DNA of 64,000 nt, from positions 62,001 to 126,000 of the forward strand of contig NZ_JANIJX010000002.1 in assembly GCF_024580735.1 (NCBI RefSeq), in the 5' to 3' direction. Under the pieces are notes generated by a model, which was not told the origin of the DNA, made no database searches, and saw nothing but the letters and a program-made list of their open reading frames with translations. Positions 1-9,331 of the stretch are shown here, piece after piece; position 1 is the first letter of the stretch; each line of letters starts with the position of its first letter. The DNA comes from Brevibacterium moorei (GTDB lineage Bacteria; Actinomycetota; Actinomycetes; Actinomycetales; Brevibacteriaceae). The translations under genes and the position numbers were made by a program.

Positions 1-67
1 CGCCGACTTCCCGATCGAGGATCGGGAAGTCGTTGCGGATCTGCGTGAGCTGGGTGGGCGAGAACAT
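1..67 (-). CDS. sufS: Cysteine desulfurase SufS, N-terminal fragment cut by window edge
   Basis: Only the first 22 codons are present. The start ATG (67-65) overlaps the sufC stop as TGATG, so the genes are translationally coupled. The fragment reads MFSPTQLTQIRNDFPILDRE, which matches the usual SufS/CsdA N-terminus (IRxDFPILxRxVxGxxLVYLD). SufS is a PLP enzyme that takes sulfur from cysteine for the SufBCD scaffold. Placement directly after sufC supports this. The PLP lysine and catalytic cysteine lie outside the window. Confidence 0.85.
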   Translation of the reverse strand, partial: MFSPTQLTQIRNDFPILDREVG

Positions 68-822
68 CAGGCGTCCGCGAAGAAGCGGTCGTAGCCCTCG
101 TTCTCGAGGCGGTCGGCCAGTTCGGGGCCACCCTCTTCTGCGACGCGGCCGTTGACCAGCACGTGCACGTGATCGGGCTTGATGTAGCGCAGGATGCGCG
201 TGTAGTGGGTGATGAGCATGATGCCGATGTCGGTGCGCTCCTTGGCGCGGTTGACGCCCTCGGAGACGATGCGCAGCGCGTCGACGTCGAGGCCGGAGTC
301 GGTCTCGTCGAGGATCGCGAAGTGCGGCTTGAGCAGTTCGAGCTGCAGGATCTCCTGGCGCTTCTTCTCACCACCGGAGAAGCCCTCGTTGACATTGCGG
401 CTGGCGAACTCCGGATCGATCCGCAGGTCCTTCATGGACTGGCTCAGTTCCTTCGTCCAGGTGCGCAGCTTGGGGGCTTCGCCCGAAACCGCGGTCTTGG
501 CAGCGCGCAGGAAGTTCGTCACGGTCACGCCGGGCACCTCGACGGGGTACTGCATGGCCAGGAACAGGCCGGCGCGGGCGCGTTCGTCGGCGGTCATCTT
601 GACCAGGTCGACGCCGTCAAGCGTCGCGCTGCCGGAGGTGATGGTGTAGGAGGGGTGGCCGGCCAGGGCGTAGCCCAGGGTCGACTTGCCCGCGCCGTTG
701 GGGCCCATGATCGCATGGGTCTCACGTGAGTTGATGTCGAGATTCACCCCGCGCAGGATCTCCTTGGGACCCGCTTCGGTTTCGACGCTGACGTGCAGGT
801 CGCGGATGGAAAAGGTGGACAT
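67..822 (-). CDS. sufC: Fe-S cluster assembly ATPase SufC
   Basis: This is a 251-residue ABC-type ATPase of the cytosolic SufBC2D scaffold. ATP binding by SufC drives the shape change that lets SufB-SufD build the cluster. Walker A is GPNGAGKST (residues 40-48), the signature is FSGGEKKRQE (about 149), and the Walker B region reads FAILDETDSGLD, a combination specific to SufC rather than transporter ATPases. The length is normal for the family. It lies 15 nt after the Rieske gene and overlaps sufS. Confidence 0.97.
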   Translation of the reverse strand: MSTFSIRDLHVSVETEAGPKEILRGVNLDINSRETHAIMGPNGAGKSTLGYALAGHPSYTITSGSATLDGVDLVKMTADERARAGLFLAMQYPVEVPGVTVTNFLRAAKTAVSGEAPKLRTWTKELSQSMKDLRIDPEFASRNVNEGFSGGEKKRQEILQLELLKPHFAILDETDSGLDVDALRIVSEGVNRAKERTDIGIMLITHYTRILRYIKPDHVHVLVNGRVAEEGGPELADRLENEGYDRFFADA

Positions 823-837
823 GAGACTCCTCGGATG

Positions 838-1170
838 TCAGTGATCCGTCGCCGGGCTGGGCTCGGGATCGATGTAGATGTCGCCGTCTTGTTCGACGCA
901 GTCGAAGACGGGTATGGGTTCGAATGCCGGCGGGGTGAGCGCCTGGCCGGTGCGCAGGTCGAAGGCGGAACCGTGGAGCCAGCACTCGACGGTGCAGCCC
1001 TCCACATCGCCCTCCGACAGGGATACCTCACCGTGGGTGCACAGATCGCCGACCGCGTGCACGCGGCCGTCCTCATCGCGGGCCAGGCAGATCGGCACAT
1101 CCCCGAAGGTGATGCGCACCGCCTCGCCGGCCGCGAGTTCGTCCGCAGCACAGACACGGGTCAGGCTCAC
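838..1170 (-). CDS. Rieske [2Fe-2S] ferredoxin encoded within the suf operon
   Basis: This 110-residue soluble protein is a single Rieske domain of the non-heme oxygenase ferredoxin type (BphA3/HcaC-like). The ligands are visible: Cys44-Thr-His46, then Cys63-x2-His66 with 16 residues between the pairs. Its ATG overlaps the sufD stop (ATGA). There is no signal peptide or membrane segment. No oxygenase lies nearby, and Rieske ferredoxins between sufD and sufC recur in actinobacteria. A role as electron donor or accessory in Fe-S assembly is therefore inferred, not shown. Confidence 0.9.
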   Translation of the reverse strand: MSLTRVCAADELAAGEAVRITFGDVPICLARDEDGRVHAVGDLCTHGEVSLSEGDVEGCTVECWLHGSAFDLRTGQALTPPAFEPIPVFDCVEQDGDIYIDPEPSPATDH

Positions 1171-2315
1171 ATCATGCTCCTGGACAGCTCGTCCTCGATC
1201 TTGGCCGTGAGCAGCTCTTCGATCGCCGGGACCTTGATCTGCTGGATGACCTCGTTGAAGAAGCCGCGCACCACCAGGCGGCGGGCGACCGTTTCCGGAA
1301 TGCCGCGGCTCATGAGGTAGAACAGGTGTTCCTCGTCGAACCGGCCGGTCGACGATGCGTGGCCGGCGCCCTCGATGTCACCGGTCTCGATCTCCAGGTT
1401 CGGCACCGAGTCCGCCCTGGCGCCCTCGGAGAGCACCAGGTTGCGGTTCATCTCATAGGTGTCGATGCCCAGGGCCTCCGGGCGGATCAGCACATCGCCG
1501 ATCCACACGCTGTGGGCGTCCTGGCCCTGCAGCGCGCCCTTGTAGAGCACGTCGGAGACGGCCTTGGGGGTGTTGTGGTCGACGTAGGTGCGGTGTTCCA
1601 GGTGCTGGCCCGCATCGGCGAAGTACAGACCCAGCATCTTCGCCTCGCCGCCGGGACCGGAGTACCGGACGTTCGAGTTCAACCGGACCACGTCACCGCC
1701 GAGGGTGATGAGGATGTGCTTGTAGTACGCGTCCTTGCCGATGATCGTGTCGTTCTGGCCCAGGTGCACGGCCTTGTCGCCCCACAGCTGCAGGCCGACG
1801 TAGGTCACCCGCGCGCCGTCGCCGATCACGGTGGACACGAGCTCTGAGTACTCGGCCTCGCCCTCGTGCTGGACGATGATGGTCGCCGTGGAGTTCTCCC
1901 CCACGGTCAGCAGCACGTGGCCGTGCACAGTCTCGCCCTGGCCGTCGGCGTGGACGATGAGCGGCTCGGTCAATTCGGTGTTCGCCGGCACGTGGTAGTG
2001 CAGGACGCCGCCGGCGTGGGCCGCCGCGATCGCGGCCGGCCGGTCCTCCGGCTCCATGATGCCCAGCTCACGGGCCTGGTCCAGGGTGATGGTCTCCTTC
2101 GTCACGCCCTCGGGCAGTGACTCGGTGAACTTCAGGTGGCCGCCGGTCGGGGCGTCGGCGAACAGCCCGGCCAGTTTGCGCACCGGGGTGAAGCGCCATT
2201 CCTCCTCCCGGCCCGTGATCTCGGGGAAGTCCGCGACTGCGAAGCTGCGGGTTCTGGCGTCGCGGCGAGCGGCAGGTACCTGGACCTCCGCCGCTGCCTG
2301 CAGGGTTTCTGTCAT
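1167..2315 (-). CDS. sufD: Fe-S cluster assembly scaffold protein SufD
   Basis: This 382-residue SufB/SufD family protein forms the beta-helix scaffold together with SufB and SufC. The C-terminal block (GHASSTGRFDEEHLFYLMSR, then GIPETVARRLVVRGFF) is diagnostic; the histidine in GHASS corresponds to the conserved SufD histidine implicated in cluster assembly. The sequence is more diverged than sufB in its N-terminal third, as usual. It lies 49 nt after sufB and overlaps the Rieske gene by 4 nt. Confidence 0.96.
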   Translation of the reverse strand: MTETLQAAAEVQVPAARRDARTRSFAVADFPEITGREEEWRFTPVRKLAGLFADAPTGGHLKFTESLPEGVTKETITLDQARELGIMEPEDRPAAIAAAHAGGVLHYHVPANTELTEPLIVHADGQGETVHGHVLLTVGENSTATIIVQHEGEAEYSELVSTVIGDGARVTYVGLQLWGDKAVHLGQNDTIIGKDAYYKHILITLGGDVVRLNSNVRYSGPGGEAKMLGLYFADAGQHLEHRTYVDHNTPKAVSDVLYKGALQGQDAHSVWIGDVLIRPEALGIDTYEMNRNLVLSEGARADSVPNLEIETGDIEGAGHASSTGRFDEEHLFYLMSRGIPETVARRLVVRGFFNEVIQQIKVPAIEELLTAKIEDELSRSMM

Positions 2316-2364
2316 TGAAAATGTCTCCTTCAGTGGTTGCCGTTCGGGTTATCTGTCAACCCGA

Positions 2365-3801
2365 TCAGCCCACGGCGCCTTCCATCTGCAGTTCGATCAG
2401 GCGGTTGAGTTCCAGGGCGTATTCCATCGGCAGCTCGCGCGCGATGGGCTCGACGAAGCCGCGCACGATCATCGCCATCGCCTCGGTCTCCGGCAGACCG
2501 CGGCTCATCAGGTAGAACAGCTGATCGGCCGACACCTTCGACACGGTGGCCTCGTGGCCCAGGGACACATCGTCCTCGCGGATGTCGATATAGGGGTAGG
2601 TGTCCGAACGCGACACATTGTCCACCAGCAGGGCGTCGCACAACACGTTGTTCGACGAGCCCTTGGCACCGGGGTGCACATGGACCAGGCCGCGGTAGCC
2701 GGCTCGGCCGCCCGCGCGCGCCACGGACTTCGAAACGATCGAGGAGTGCGTGTTGGGCGCGGCGTGGACCATCTTGGCGCCGGTGTCCTGGTGCTGGTTC
2801 TCACCGGCGAAGGCGACCGACAGCGTTTCGCCGCGGGCATGCTCACCGGTCAGCCAGATCGCCGGGTACTTCATGGTGACCTTGGAGCCGATGTTGCCGT
2901 CAACCCATTCCATGGTGGCGCCGGCTTCGGCGATCGCGCGCTTGGTCACCAGGTTGTACACATTGTTCGACCAGTTCTGGATCGTCGTGTAGCGGACGCG
3001 GGCGTCCTTCTTCACGATGATCTCGACGACGGCCGAGTGCAGCGAGTCCGACTTGTAGATCGGCGCCGTGCAACCCTCGACGTAGTTCACATAGGAGCCC
3101 TCGTCGGCGATGATGAGCGTGCGCTCGAACTGGCCCATGTTCTCCGTGTTGATGCGGAAGTAGGCCTGCAGCGGGATGTCGACGTGGACGCCCTTGGGCA
3201 CGTAGATGAACGAGCCGCCGGACCACACCGCGGTGTTCAGCGCGGCGAACTTGTTGTCCCCGGCGGGAATCGCGGAGCCGAAGTACTCCTCGAAGATCTC
3301 CGGGTATTCGCGCAGACCGGTGTCCGTATCGAGGAAGATGACGCCCTGGCGTTCGAGCTCCTCGTTGATCTTGTGGTAGACGACCTCGGACTCGTACTGG
3401 GCGGCGACGCCCGCGACCAGGCGCTGCTTCTCCGCCTCCGGGATGCCCAGGCGGTCGTAGGTGTTCTTGATGTCGTCGGGCAGATCCTCCCAGGAATCCG
3501 CCTGGCCCTCGGTGGAGCGCACGAAGTACTTGATGTCGTCGAAGTCGATGCCGGTGAGGTCCGCGCCCCAGTTGGGCATGGGCTTCTTCTCGAAGAGTTT
3601 GAGGGCCTTGAGGCGGCGCTTGAGCATCCACTCCGGTTCGTTCTTCATACCGGAGATGTTGCGCACGACCTGTTCGCTCAGGCCGCGGGTCGCATTGGCA
3701 CCGGCATCGTGTTCGTCATGCCAGCCGTATGCGTACTTGCCGATGTCCTTGAGCTCCGGATTGAGCTCGATGATGCGATTGGATTCGGTGGTTTCGGTCA
3801 C
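2365..3801 (-). CDS. sufB: Fe-S cluster assembly scaffold protein SufB
   Basis: This is the 478-residue core scaffold subunit on which the nascent Fe-S cluster forms. The conserved C-terminal region has the cysteine in [11 protein letters not shown], the glutamate in GHEATVSKV, and [20 protein letters not shown]. The AAGGAGG ribosome site abuts the ATG at 3807 with no spacing but lies 6 nt before a GTG at 3801, so I place the start at GTG. The protein then begins (V/M)TETTESNRI as in relatives. It is the first structural gene after sufR. Confidence 0.97.
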   Translation of the reverse strand: MTETTESNRIIELNPELKDIGKYAYGWHDEHDAGANATRGLSEQVVRNISGMKNEPEWMLKRRLKALKLFEKKPMPNWGADLTGIDFDDIKYFVRSTEGQADSWEDLPDDIKNTYDRLGIPEAEKQRLVAGVAAQYESEVVYHKINEELERQGVIFLDTDTGLREYPEIFEEYFGSAIPAGDNKFAALNTAVWSGGSFIYVPKGVHVDIPLQAYFRINTENMGQFERTLIIADEGSYVNYVEGCTAPIYKSDSLHSAVVEIIVKKDARVRYTTIQNWSNNVYNLVTKRAIAEAGATMEWVDGNIGSKVTMKYPAIWLTGEHARGETLSVAFAGENQHQDTGAKMVHAAPNTHSSIVSKSVARAGGRAGYRGLVHVHPGAKGSSNNVLCDALLVDNVSRSDTYPYIDIREDDVSLGHEATVSKVSADQLFYLMSRGLPETEAMAMIVRGFVEPIARELPMEYALELNRLIELQMEGAVG

Positions 3802-3861
3802 CAGCATCCTCCTTGGGTGTTGTGAAATCGAGCGGTGTGCTTGGGGTGGGGCGCTGACGCG

Positions 3862-4569
3862 CTAGTCGAGCAGGGGCCGATTCGTCAGCGAGGTCGGGAT
3901 ATGGGTCGTGCACACGTGTCCACCGCTGGCCAGGGTGGACAGGCGGCGCACGTCGACGCCGAGCATGTCAGAGAGCATCTCGAGTTCGGCCTCGCAGAAC
4001 TCCGGGTACTTCCCCGCCACGTTCTGGATCGGGCAGTGGCCCTGGCACAGCTGCATGGCCTCGAGCGGAGTGCCGACGGCCACGGGAGAGGCCGAGGCCG
4101 CATACCCTTCTGCCGTCAGGGCCTTCGCCAGCGCCCTGGAGCGGGCGGCGACGGTCTCCGTGCGCCCCGAGTGCCGCTGGTCGAGGCGGGCGGTCAGGGC
4201 CCGGCGGAGCCGTTCGGTGCGCTCTGCTGCGAACTTCCGCACGCCCTCATCGCCGACCTCGCGGGAGACGAAGTCGAGGACTTCGACGGCCAGGTCGTCG
4301 TAGGTGTTGCTGATCTCGCTGTGCCCACGTTCCGTGAGCACATAGTGTCGGGCGGGTCTGCCCCGTCCGGCCTTGGTGCCGGTCAGTCGCCTGACCTCCA
4401 CATAGCCGTCGGCCTCGAGCGCGTCCAGGTGCCGTCTGATCGCCGCGGCGGTCAACTCCAGCATCCGTGCGACCTCCGATGCGGTCACCGGACCGTGATC
4501 GAGGACCGCGGCCAGGACCTTCTGCCGCGTGCGTTCGTCCTGTTTCTCCTTGTTCACCACGGCCGTCAC
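3862..4569 (-). CDS. sufR: SufR-type Fe-S-sensing transcriptional repressor
   Basis: This DeoR/ArsR-like winged-helix protein of about 235 residues controls suf operons in actinobacteria and cyanobacteria. The N-terminal helix-turn-helix contains ASEVARMLELTAAAIRRHLD. The C-terminal half has the three cysteines expected to bind an Fe-S cluster (CQGHCPIQN then EFCEAE). It lies 60 nt before sufB on the same strand, the usual position for self-regulated sufR. I chose the GTG at 4569, preceded by GGAAAG; an upstream ATG at 4626 would add a basic stretch lacking in homologs. The first residue is uncertain. Confidence 0.9.
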   Translation of the reverse strand: MTAVVNKEKQDERTRQKVLAAVLDHGPVTASEVARMLELTAAAIRRHLDALEADGYVEVRRLTGTKAGRGRPARHYVLTERGHSEISNTYDDLAVEVLDFVSREVGDEGVRKFAAERTERLRRALTARLDQRHSGRTETVAARSRALAKALTAEGYAASASPVAVGTPLEAMQLCQGHCPIQNVAGKYPEFCEAELEMLSDMLGVDVRRLSTLASGGHVCTTHIPTSLTNRPLLD

Positions 4570-4618
4570 CGCCTCCACTTTCCGTCTTCCACGGGCACAT
4601 GACCCGATGAGCACTGAC

Positions 4619-4665
4619 GTTTTCAAGAAGAAGTTTGTAACGTAATTTATTCCCTGTAAACCCAG
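4619..4665 (-). promoter_or_regulatory. AT-rich candidate promoter region of sufR-suf
   Basis: This stretch is far richer in A and T than its surroundings and lies just upstream of sufR. On the minus strand it contains TTTACA followed about 15 nt later by TACAAA, a possible -35/-10 pair. I could not find a convincing palindrome matching a known SufR operator. Confidence 0.4.
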
Positions 4666-4787
4666 GACCGCCTTACAGAACCTGCCGAAATCATCGGCGG
4701 GAACCCGTATTCCACCGACGCCGCGGGGCTTCCGGCCAGCGCCGACGCGCTTGCCGGACGCGCGCGGGGAGCGCTGGGCGCGCGACG

Positions 4788-4801
4788 TAGAATGGACTCC
4801 C
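4788..4801 (+). promoter_or_regulatory. Leaderless promoter -10 (TAGAAT) for the ABC-2 ATPase gene
   Basis: TAGAAT at 4788-4793 is followed after 8 nt by the GTG at 4802, with no ribosome site between. This is the arrangement expected when transcription begins at or next to the start codon. Confidence 0.6.
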
Positions 4802-5716
4802 GTGACCGAAACAGCTGCGCTGACCGTGACCGACCTGGGTTATTCCTACGGCCGGACCGAAGCCGTCCACGACGTGTCCTACTGCGTCGAACCCGGCCGC
4901 GTCCACGCCCTGCTGGGACCCAACGGAGCGGGCAAGTCCACGACCATCGCCCTGTCGGTCGGACTCTACCGTCCGACCCGTGGGCGGGTCCGCGCCTTCG
5001 GCCTCGACCCCCACGCCCAGCACACGCGGACCGCCGGCCTGGTGTCCGTCATGCTGCAGGACGGCGGATTGCCGATGGCCTCCAAACCACTCGAGGCGCT
5101 CAGCCACATCGCGCGGATGTATGCGAACCCGCTCGATGTGCAGGCCCTGGCCGAGCGCCTGGGCATCACCTCGTTTGCCGACCGGGCGATCCGGCACCTC
5201 TCCGGCGGTCAGCGCCAGCGGGTCAATCTGGCGGCCGCCCTGGTGGGCAGGCCCCGGCTGGTCTTCCTCGACGAACCGACCGCCGGCCTCGATCCGCAGG
5301 CGCAGATCGCGGTGTACACCGTGATCGACCAATTGCGAGCCGAGGGCGTTGCCGTGGTATTGACCACACACGATATGGACGAGGCCGAACGCCTGGCAGA
5401 TGAGGTGACCATCGTCGATCACGGCAGAGTGATCGCCCAGGGCGCACCCGCCGCACTCATCGCCGAACGCTCACGGGTCCTGCGCATCCGCCTGCGCGGC
5501 GTCCCCGCGGTCGACGTGTTGACCGATCTGGCCGTCCTCGCCGAAGTCGAGGCGACCGGTCCGGCCATCACCCTGTCCGGCGAGCTCGACACCGAACGGC
5601 TCCATGCGATCACCGGGGTGCTCGCACACCACCGCGCCGTAATCGACGACTTCCAGCTCACGGGCAGGTCCCTGGGCGATGTCTTCCTCGACCTCACGGG
5701 AAGGAACCTGCGTTGA
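4802..5716 (+). CDS. ABC-2 type transporter ATP-binding protein
   Basis: This is a 304-residue ATPase subunit. Walker A (LLGPNGAGKST), signature (LSGGQRQRVNLAAALVG), Walker B (LVFLDEPTAGLDPQ) and H-loop (LTTHDMDEAE) are all intact. The start is the GTG at 4802, which sits behind TAGAAT. It overlaps the permease gene by 4 nt. Actinobacteria often carry this pair between sufR and ctaA (compare the M. tuberculosis Rv1456c-Rv1460 region), so a role linked to heme or oxidase biogenesis is plausible, but the substrate is unknown. Confidence 0.93.
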   Translation: MTETAALTVTDLGYSYGRTEAVHDVSYCVEPGRVHALLGPNGAGKSTTIALSVGLYRPTRGRVRAFGLDPHAQHTRTAGLVSVMLQDGGLPMASKPLEALSHIARMYANPLDVQALAERLGITSFADRAIRHLSGGQRQRVNLAAALVGRPRLVFLDEPTAGLDPQAQIAVYTVIDQLRAEGVAVVLTTHDMDEAERLADEVTIVDHGRVIAQGAPAALIAERSRVLRIRLRGVPAVDVLTDLAVLAEVEATGPAITLSGELDTERLHAITGVLAHHRAVIDDFQLTGRSLGDVFLDLTGRNLR

Positions 5717-6501
5717 GCACCGTCCCCTCATCGGATGCGCCCGTCGGCGACCGCAGCGGCAATGCGGCGCCGGCCGCCCGCCGGATCCTGGCACAGGCGC
5801 TGTTCGAAATGCGCGCCATCATGCGCAATGGAGAGCAGCTCCTGCTGTCCATCCTGTTGCCGGTCGGCGCACTCGTGGCACTGGCCACCACTCAGCTCTA
5901 CGACGCCCTGGGCGCGGGTTCGGACGATCATCTGTCCGAGGCGACCGCCGCGGCCCTGCCCCTGGCGATCTCGGCCACTTCGTTCGCCGGTCAGGCGATC
6001 GCCACCGGCTTCGACCGGCGCTACGGTGTGCTGCGCCAACTCTCCACCACCCCGCTGGGGGCCTGGGGGCTGGTGGTGGCGAAGATCATCGCCGTCTACG
6101 CGGTGGTGCTCACCCAGTTCCTCGTCCTCTTCGTCATCGCCGCCACCCTGGGCTTCCACCGCCACGTCTCCGTCCTCGGCATCGTACTGGCCGCCATCCT
6201 GGGCACCGCGGCACTGGTCTCCCTGGCCCTGCTGCTGGCCGGCACCCTGCGCGCCGAGGCCACCCTGGCCCTGGCCAATATCGTCTGGGTGGTGATGGCC
6301 GCGGCCGGCGGCGTGGTCTTCGACCCGCCGGGACTGTGGGGCGACCTGGTCGCCTTCCTGCCCTTCGGGGCCCTGGGCGAGGCCATGCGCTCGGCGGTGC
6401 TCGACGCCACCCCGGACTGGACGAGCCTGGCCGTTCTGGCGGTCTGGGCGATCATCGGAGTCACCGCGTGCAAGCGCTGGTTCTCCTTCGACGCGAAGTG
6501 A
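5713..6501 (+). CDS. ABC-2 type transporter permease
   Basis: This 262-residue integral membrane protein has about six hydrophobic segments, typical of ABC-2/DrrB-type permeases (for example residues around 45-65, 95-115, 130-160, 165-190). It begins with TTG at 5713, coupled to the ATPase stop in a TTGA overlap. It partners the ATPase encoded immediately upstream. The substrate cannot be read from sequence; location before ctaA suggests a respiratory or membrane-assembly role. Confidence 0.9.
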   Translation: MSTVPSSDAPVGDRSGNAAPAARRILAQALFEMRAIMRNGEQLLLSILLPVGALVALATTQLYDALGAGSDDHLSEATAAALPLAISATSFAGQAIATGFDRRYGVLRQLSTTPLGAWGLVVAKIIAVYAVVLTQFLVLFVIAATLGFHRHVSVLGIVLAAILGTAALVSLALLLAGTLRAEATLALANIVWVVMAAAGGVVFDPPGLWGDLVAFLPFGALGEAMRSAVLDATPDWTSLAVLAVWAIIGVTACKRWFSFDAK

Positions 6502-6510
6502 CCATCCACG

Positions 6511-6532
6511 CCCACGGACGGCCGTCTGTGGG
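6511..6532. terminator. Short inverted repeat between the permease gene and ctaA
   Basis: An almost self-complementary stretch with 11-nt arms and one G-T pair starts 10 nt after the permease stop. There is no following T run, so it may be only a weak terminator or a mRNA stabiliser. Confidence 0.35.
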
Positions 6533-6582
6533 CCGTACCACCGAATTCGACCTGAGGTAGAAAAGAGGGGAGGATAGGCACC

Positions 6583-7527
6583 ATGGCACAATCCACCGTT
6601 CCCGCCGGCCCTGCGGCCGGGGCCACCCTGCGCGATCGCCTACAGCCCACCGAGGTCAACGCCACCGTACGGGCGACCGCCTGGCTTCTGCTCATCGCCA
6701 ACTCCGCAATCATCGTCACCGGCGCCCTGGTGCGCCTGACCGGTTCCGGCCTGGGCTGCGACAACTGGCCGACCTGCAACGGCGTGACGATCGCGCCGGC
6801 GGCCGACGCCGGGATCCACGGGGCGATCGAGTTCGGCAACCGCCTGCTGGGCGTTGTGTTGTTCATCATCTGCCTGGTGGCGATCACCGCGGTGTGGCGG
6901 CTGCGCAGAACCCGGAAGGATCTGTTCTGGCTGCCCATCGTGCTGACCCTGGTCGTGCCGGTGCAAGCCGTGATCGGCGGCATCAGCGTCCATATGGAGC
7001 TCAACCCCTGGATCGTCGCCGCGCACTTCGTGCCATCGGCCGTCTGTGTGGCCCTGTCCGCCTACCTGGTGCTCCGCACCCACGACGCCGGCGGCCCGAC
7101 GGAGCCGGTGGGCACGGCCCTGCTGCGCGGCTTGCAGTGGGCCATCGGCATCCTCACCGCGCTCACGGTCGTCCTGGGCGTACTGGTCACAGGTGCGGGC
7201 CCCCACGCCGGTGATGCGATCAGCGCCCGCAACGGACTGCCGATGGTCATCATCGCCAGGATGCACGCCTTCCCCGTCTGGCTGTTGGTCATCGCCACGG
7301 TCTGGGGTCTGGTTCTGAGTACCCGCCTGGGGCTGGTCGCCGTGCGCCGCGCCCTGTGGGTGATGCTCGCCGCCGAAGTCGTCCAGGGCCTCATCGGGTA
7401 TCTGCAGTACTTCCTGGGCGTGCCGGTCGCACTGGTCGCCCTGCACATAGTCGGCCTGTGCTTCGTCATCGCCGCCGCCACCGCGGTGACGGACTCCGCC
7501 TACCGCAGGGCTCCGCTGCCCCGCTGA
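6583..7527 (+). CDS. ctaA: Heme A synthase CtaA (COX15/CtaA family)
   Basis: This 314-residue membrane enzyme oxidises the C8 methyl of heme O to give heme A for the aa3 oxidase encoded elsewhere in this window. It has about eight membrane segments. The LTGSGLGCDNWPTC motif contains the conserved cysteine pair (Cys59, Cys65). A GGGGAGG ribosome site precedes the ATG. Heme O synthase (ctaB), which supplies the substrate, is not in the window. Confidence 0.95.
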   Translation: MAQSTVPAGPAAGATLRDRLQPTEVNATVRATAWLLLIANSAIIVTGALVRLTGSGLGCDNWPTCNGVTIAPAADAGIHGAIEFGNRLLGVVLFIICLVAITAVWRLRRTRKDLFWLPIVLTLVVPVQAVIGGISVHMELNPWIVAAHFVPSAVCVALSAYLVLRTHDAGGPTEPVGTALLRGLQWAIGILTALTVVLGVLVTGAGPHAGDAISARNGLPMVIIARMHAFPVWLLVIATVWGLVLSTRLGLVAVRRALWVMLAAEVVQGLIGYLQYFLGVPVALVALHIVGLCFVIAAATAVTDSAYRRAPLPR

Positions 7528-7590
7528 CTCAGGTGGGCCGACACCCAGGTTTTCGAACGGGTGTGCGTATTCGCCGATGGCCCGAGCGAC

Positions 7591-7603
7591 TAGAATCGGT
7601 GGA
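7591..7603 (+). promoter_or_regulatory. Leaderless promoter -10 (TAGAAT) for the ABC exporter operon
   Basis: TAGAAT at 7591-7596 is followed after 7 nt by the ATG at 7604. This supports 7604 rather than 7577 as the start. Confidence 0.6.
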
Positions 7604-9331
7604 ATGCTCATCCGCCTGTTCCGGCATTATCTGCGCCCGTACGTTCCAGCCGTCATCGTCCTCCTGCTCTTCCAACTCCTCCAGGTGCTCGGCACCCTGT
7701 ACCTGCCCACGCTCAACGCCGGCATCGTCGACCGCGGCATCACCGCAGGCGACACCGCGACCGTCTGGCGCTACGGCGGCCTGATGCTCGCCGTAGCGGC
7801 CGGACAGGTGGTGGCGAACATCGTCGCGATCGTCGCAGGCGCCCATGTCGCGATGCGCGCCGCCGCAGACATCCGCCGGGATTTCTTCACCGCGGTCATG
7901 GGCTTCGGCGCCAGGGAGACCGGTCACTTCGGGACCTCCAGCCTGGTCACCCGTTCAACCAACGATGTCCGCCAGGTCCAGCAGTTCCTCGTCATGGGCA
8001 TGTCGCTGATGATCATGGCGCCGATCATGGCGCTGGGCGGACTGGCGATGGCACTGGCACAGGACCTGCGGCTGTCCTGGGTCATCCTGGTGACCGTCGT
8101 CGTCCTGCTGGTGATCATGCTGCAGGTGGTGCGCAAGATGGTCCCGAGCTTCCGCGCCATGCAGGAGCGCCTCGACTCACTTGGCTCCGTACTCTCCCAA
8201 CAGCTGGGCGGACTGCGGGTGATCCGCGCCTTCGGCAAGCAGAGCACCGAACGCGACCGCTTCCAAGCCGCCAATGAGGCGCTCACCGGCACCAACCTGT
8301 ACGTCGGCAAACTCTTCGTCGTGCTCTTCCCCGCCGTGATGACCATCGTCAACGCGGGAGCGGCCGCCGTGGTGTGGTTCGGTGCCCGCCAGGTACAGGA
8401 CGGAACCACCCAGGTGGGCGTCGTGATGGCGTTCATCCAGTACCTCATGCTCATCCTGATGGGCGTGATGATGGTGACGTTCCTGGCGATGATGATCCCC
8501 CGCGCCGAGGTCGCGGCCGGGCGCCTGGTCGACGTCCTGGAGACGACCCCGCAGATGGACCGCGACTCCGGCACCGTCGAAAGCCTGCCGGATCCCGGAG
8601 CGATCGAATTCTCCCATGTCACATTCCGCTATCCCGGCGCCCAGTCCCCCGTGCTCACCGATGTGTCCTTCACGGTGGACCCGGGTACCACCACCGCGGT
8701 GATCGGCGCCACCGGATCGGGCAAGTCCACCCTGGTCCAACTCCTGGTCCGGCTGGCCGATCCGGATTCCGGTCGGGTCGCGATCGGCGGCGTCGACGTG
8801 GCCGCAATCGCCCCGCAGACGCTGGGCCGCCAATTCGGCTACGTCCCCCAGCAACCCCACGTCTTCGGGGCCAGCGTGCGAGACAATCTGCGCACCGGCG
8901 CACCCGATGCACCAGAGTCCGACCTCGCCTGGGCCCTGGCGGTCTCCCGCGCCGACGAGTTCGTCTCCACCTTCCCCGACGGGCTGGACCACCCGATCAA
9001 CCAGGGCGGGACGAACCTGTCCGGTGGACAGCGGCAGCGCCTGGCCATCGCCATGGCCCTGGTGCGCCGCTGCCCGATCCTGGTCTTCGACGATTCGTTC
9101 TCGGCCCTGGACGCCGCCACCGACGCCGCGGTCAGATCCGCCCTGGACCACGAGGTCGAGGCGACTAAGGTCATCGTGACCCAGCGCGTGGCAGCGGCCA
9201 TCGACGCCGACCAGGTGGTGGTCCTCGACGACGGCCACGTCGTGGGGCTGGGCACCCATGACCAGCTCATGGACTCCTGTGGGGTCTACCAGGAGATCGT
9301 CTCCAGCCAGCTGAACGAGGAGGCACGATGA
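7604..9331 (+). CDS. ABC exporter half-transporter with degenerate ATP site (subunit A)
   Basis: This 575-residue protein has an N-terminal six-helix exporter domain (about 1-300) fused to an ATPase domain. Walker A is GATGSGKST (about 368) and the signature is canonical LSGGQRQR (about 471). However, Walker B reads ILVFDDS, with Asp (about 497) in place of the catalytic Glu, and the switch histidine is Gln (VTQRVAA, about 527). It is predicted to bind ATP but hydrolyse poorly at its own Walker site. It overlaps the next gene by 4 nt and must heterodimerise with it. The substrate is unknown; multidrug or lipid export is the usual guess. Confidence 0.93.
   Translation: MLIRLFRHYLRPYVPAVIVLLLFQLLQVLGTLYLPTLNAGIVDRGITAGDTATVWRYGGLMLAVAAGQVVANIVAIVAGAHVAMRAAADIRRDFFTAVMGFGARETGHFGTSSLVTRSTNDVRQVQQFLVMGMSLMIMAPIMALGGLAMALAQDLRLSWVILVTVVVLLVIMLQVVRKMVPSFRAMQERLDSLGSVLSQQLGGLRVIRAFGKQSTERDRFQAANEALTGTNLYVGKLFVVLFPAVMTIVNAGAAAVVWFGARQVQDGTTQVGVVMAFIQYLMLILMGVMMVTFLAMMIPRAEVAAGRLVDVLETTPQMDRDSGTVESLPDPGAIEFSHVTFRYPGAQSPVLTDVSFTVDPGTTTAVIGATGSGKSTLVQLLVRLADPDSGRVAIGGVDVAAIAPQTLGRQFGYVPQQPHVFGASVRDNLRTGAPDAPESDLAWALAVSRADEFVSTFPDGLDHPINQGGTNLSGGQRQRLAIAMALVRRCPILVFDDSFSALDAATDAAVRSALDHEVEATKVIVTQRVAAAIDADQVVVLDDGHVVGLGTHDQLMDSCGVYQEIVSSQLNEEAR

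Noticed and set aside
2056..3825. 589-codon frame antisense to sufB/sufD
   Set aside because: Same shadow effect of high third-position GC; the suf genes on the other strand are certain.
4619..4665. SufR operator palindrome in the sufR promoter
   Set aside because: Only GTTT/AAAC ends match as an inverted repeat; the interior does not pair, so I cannot support a specific operator.
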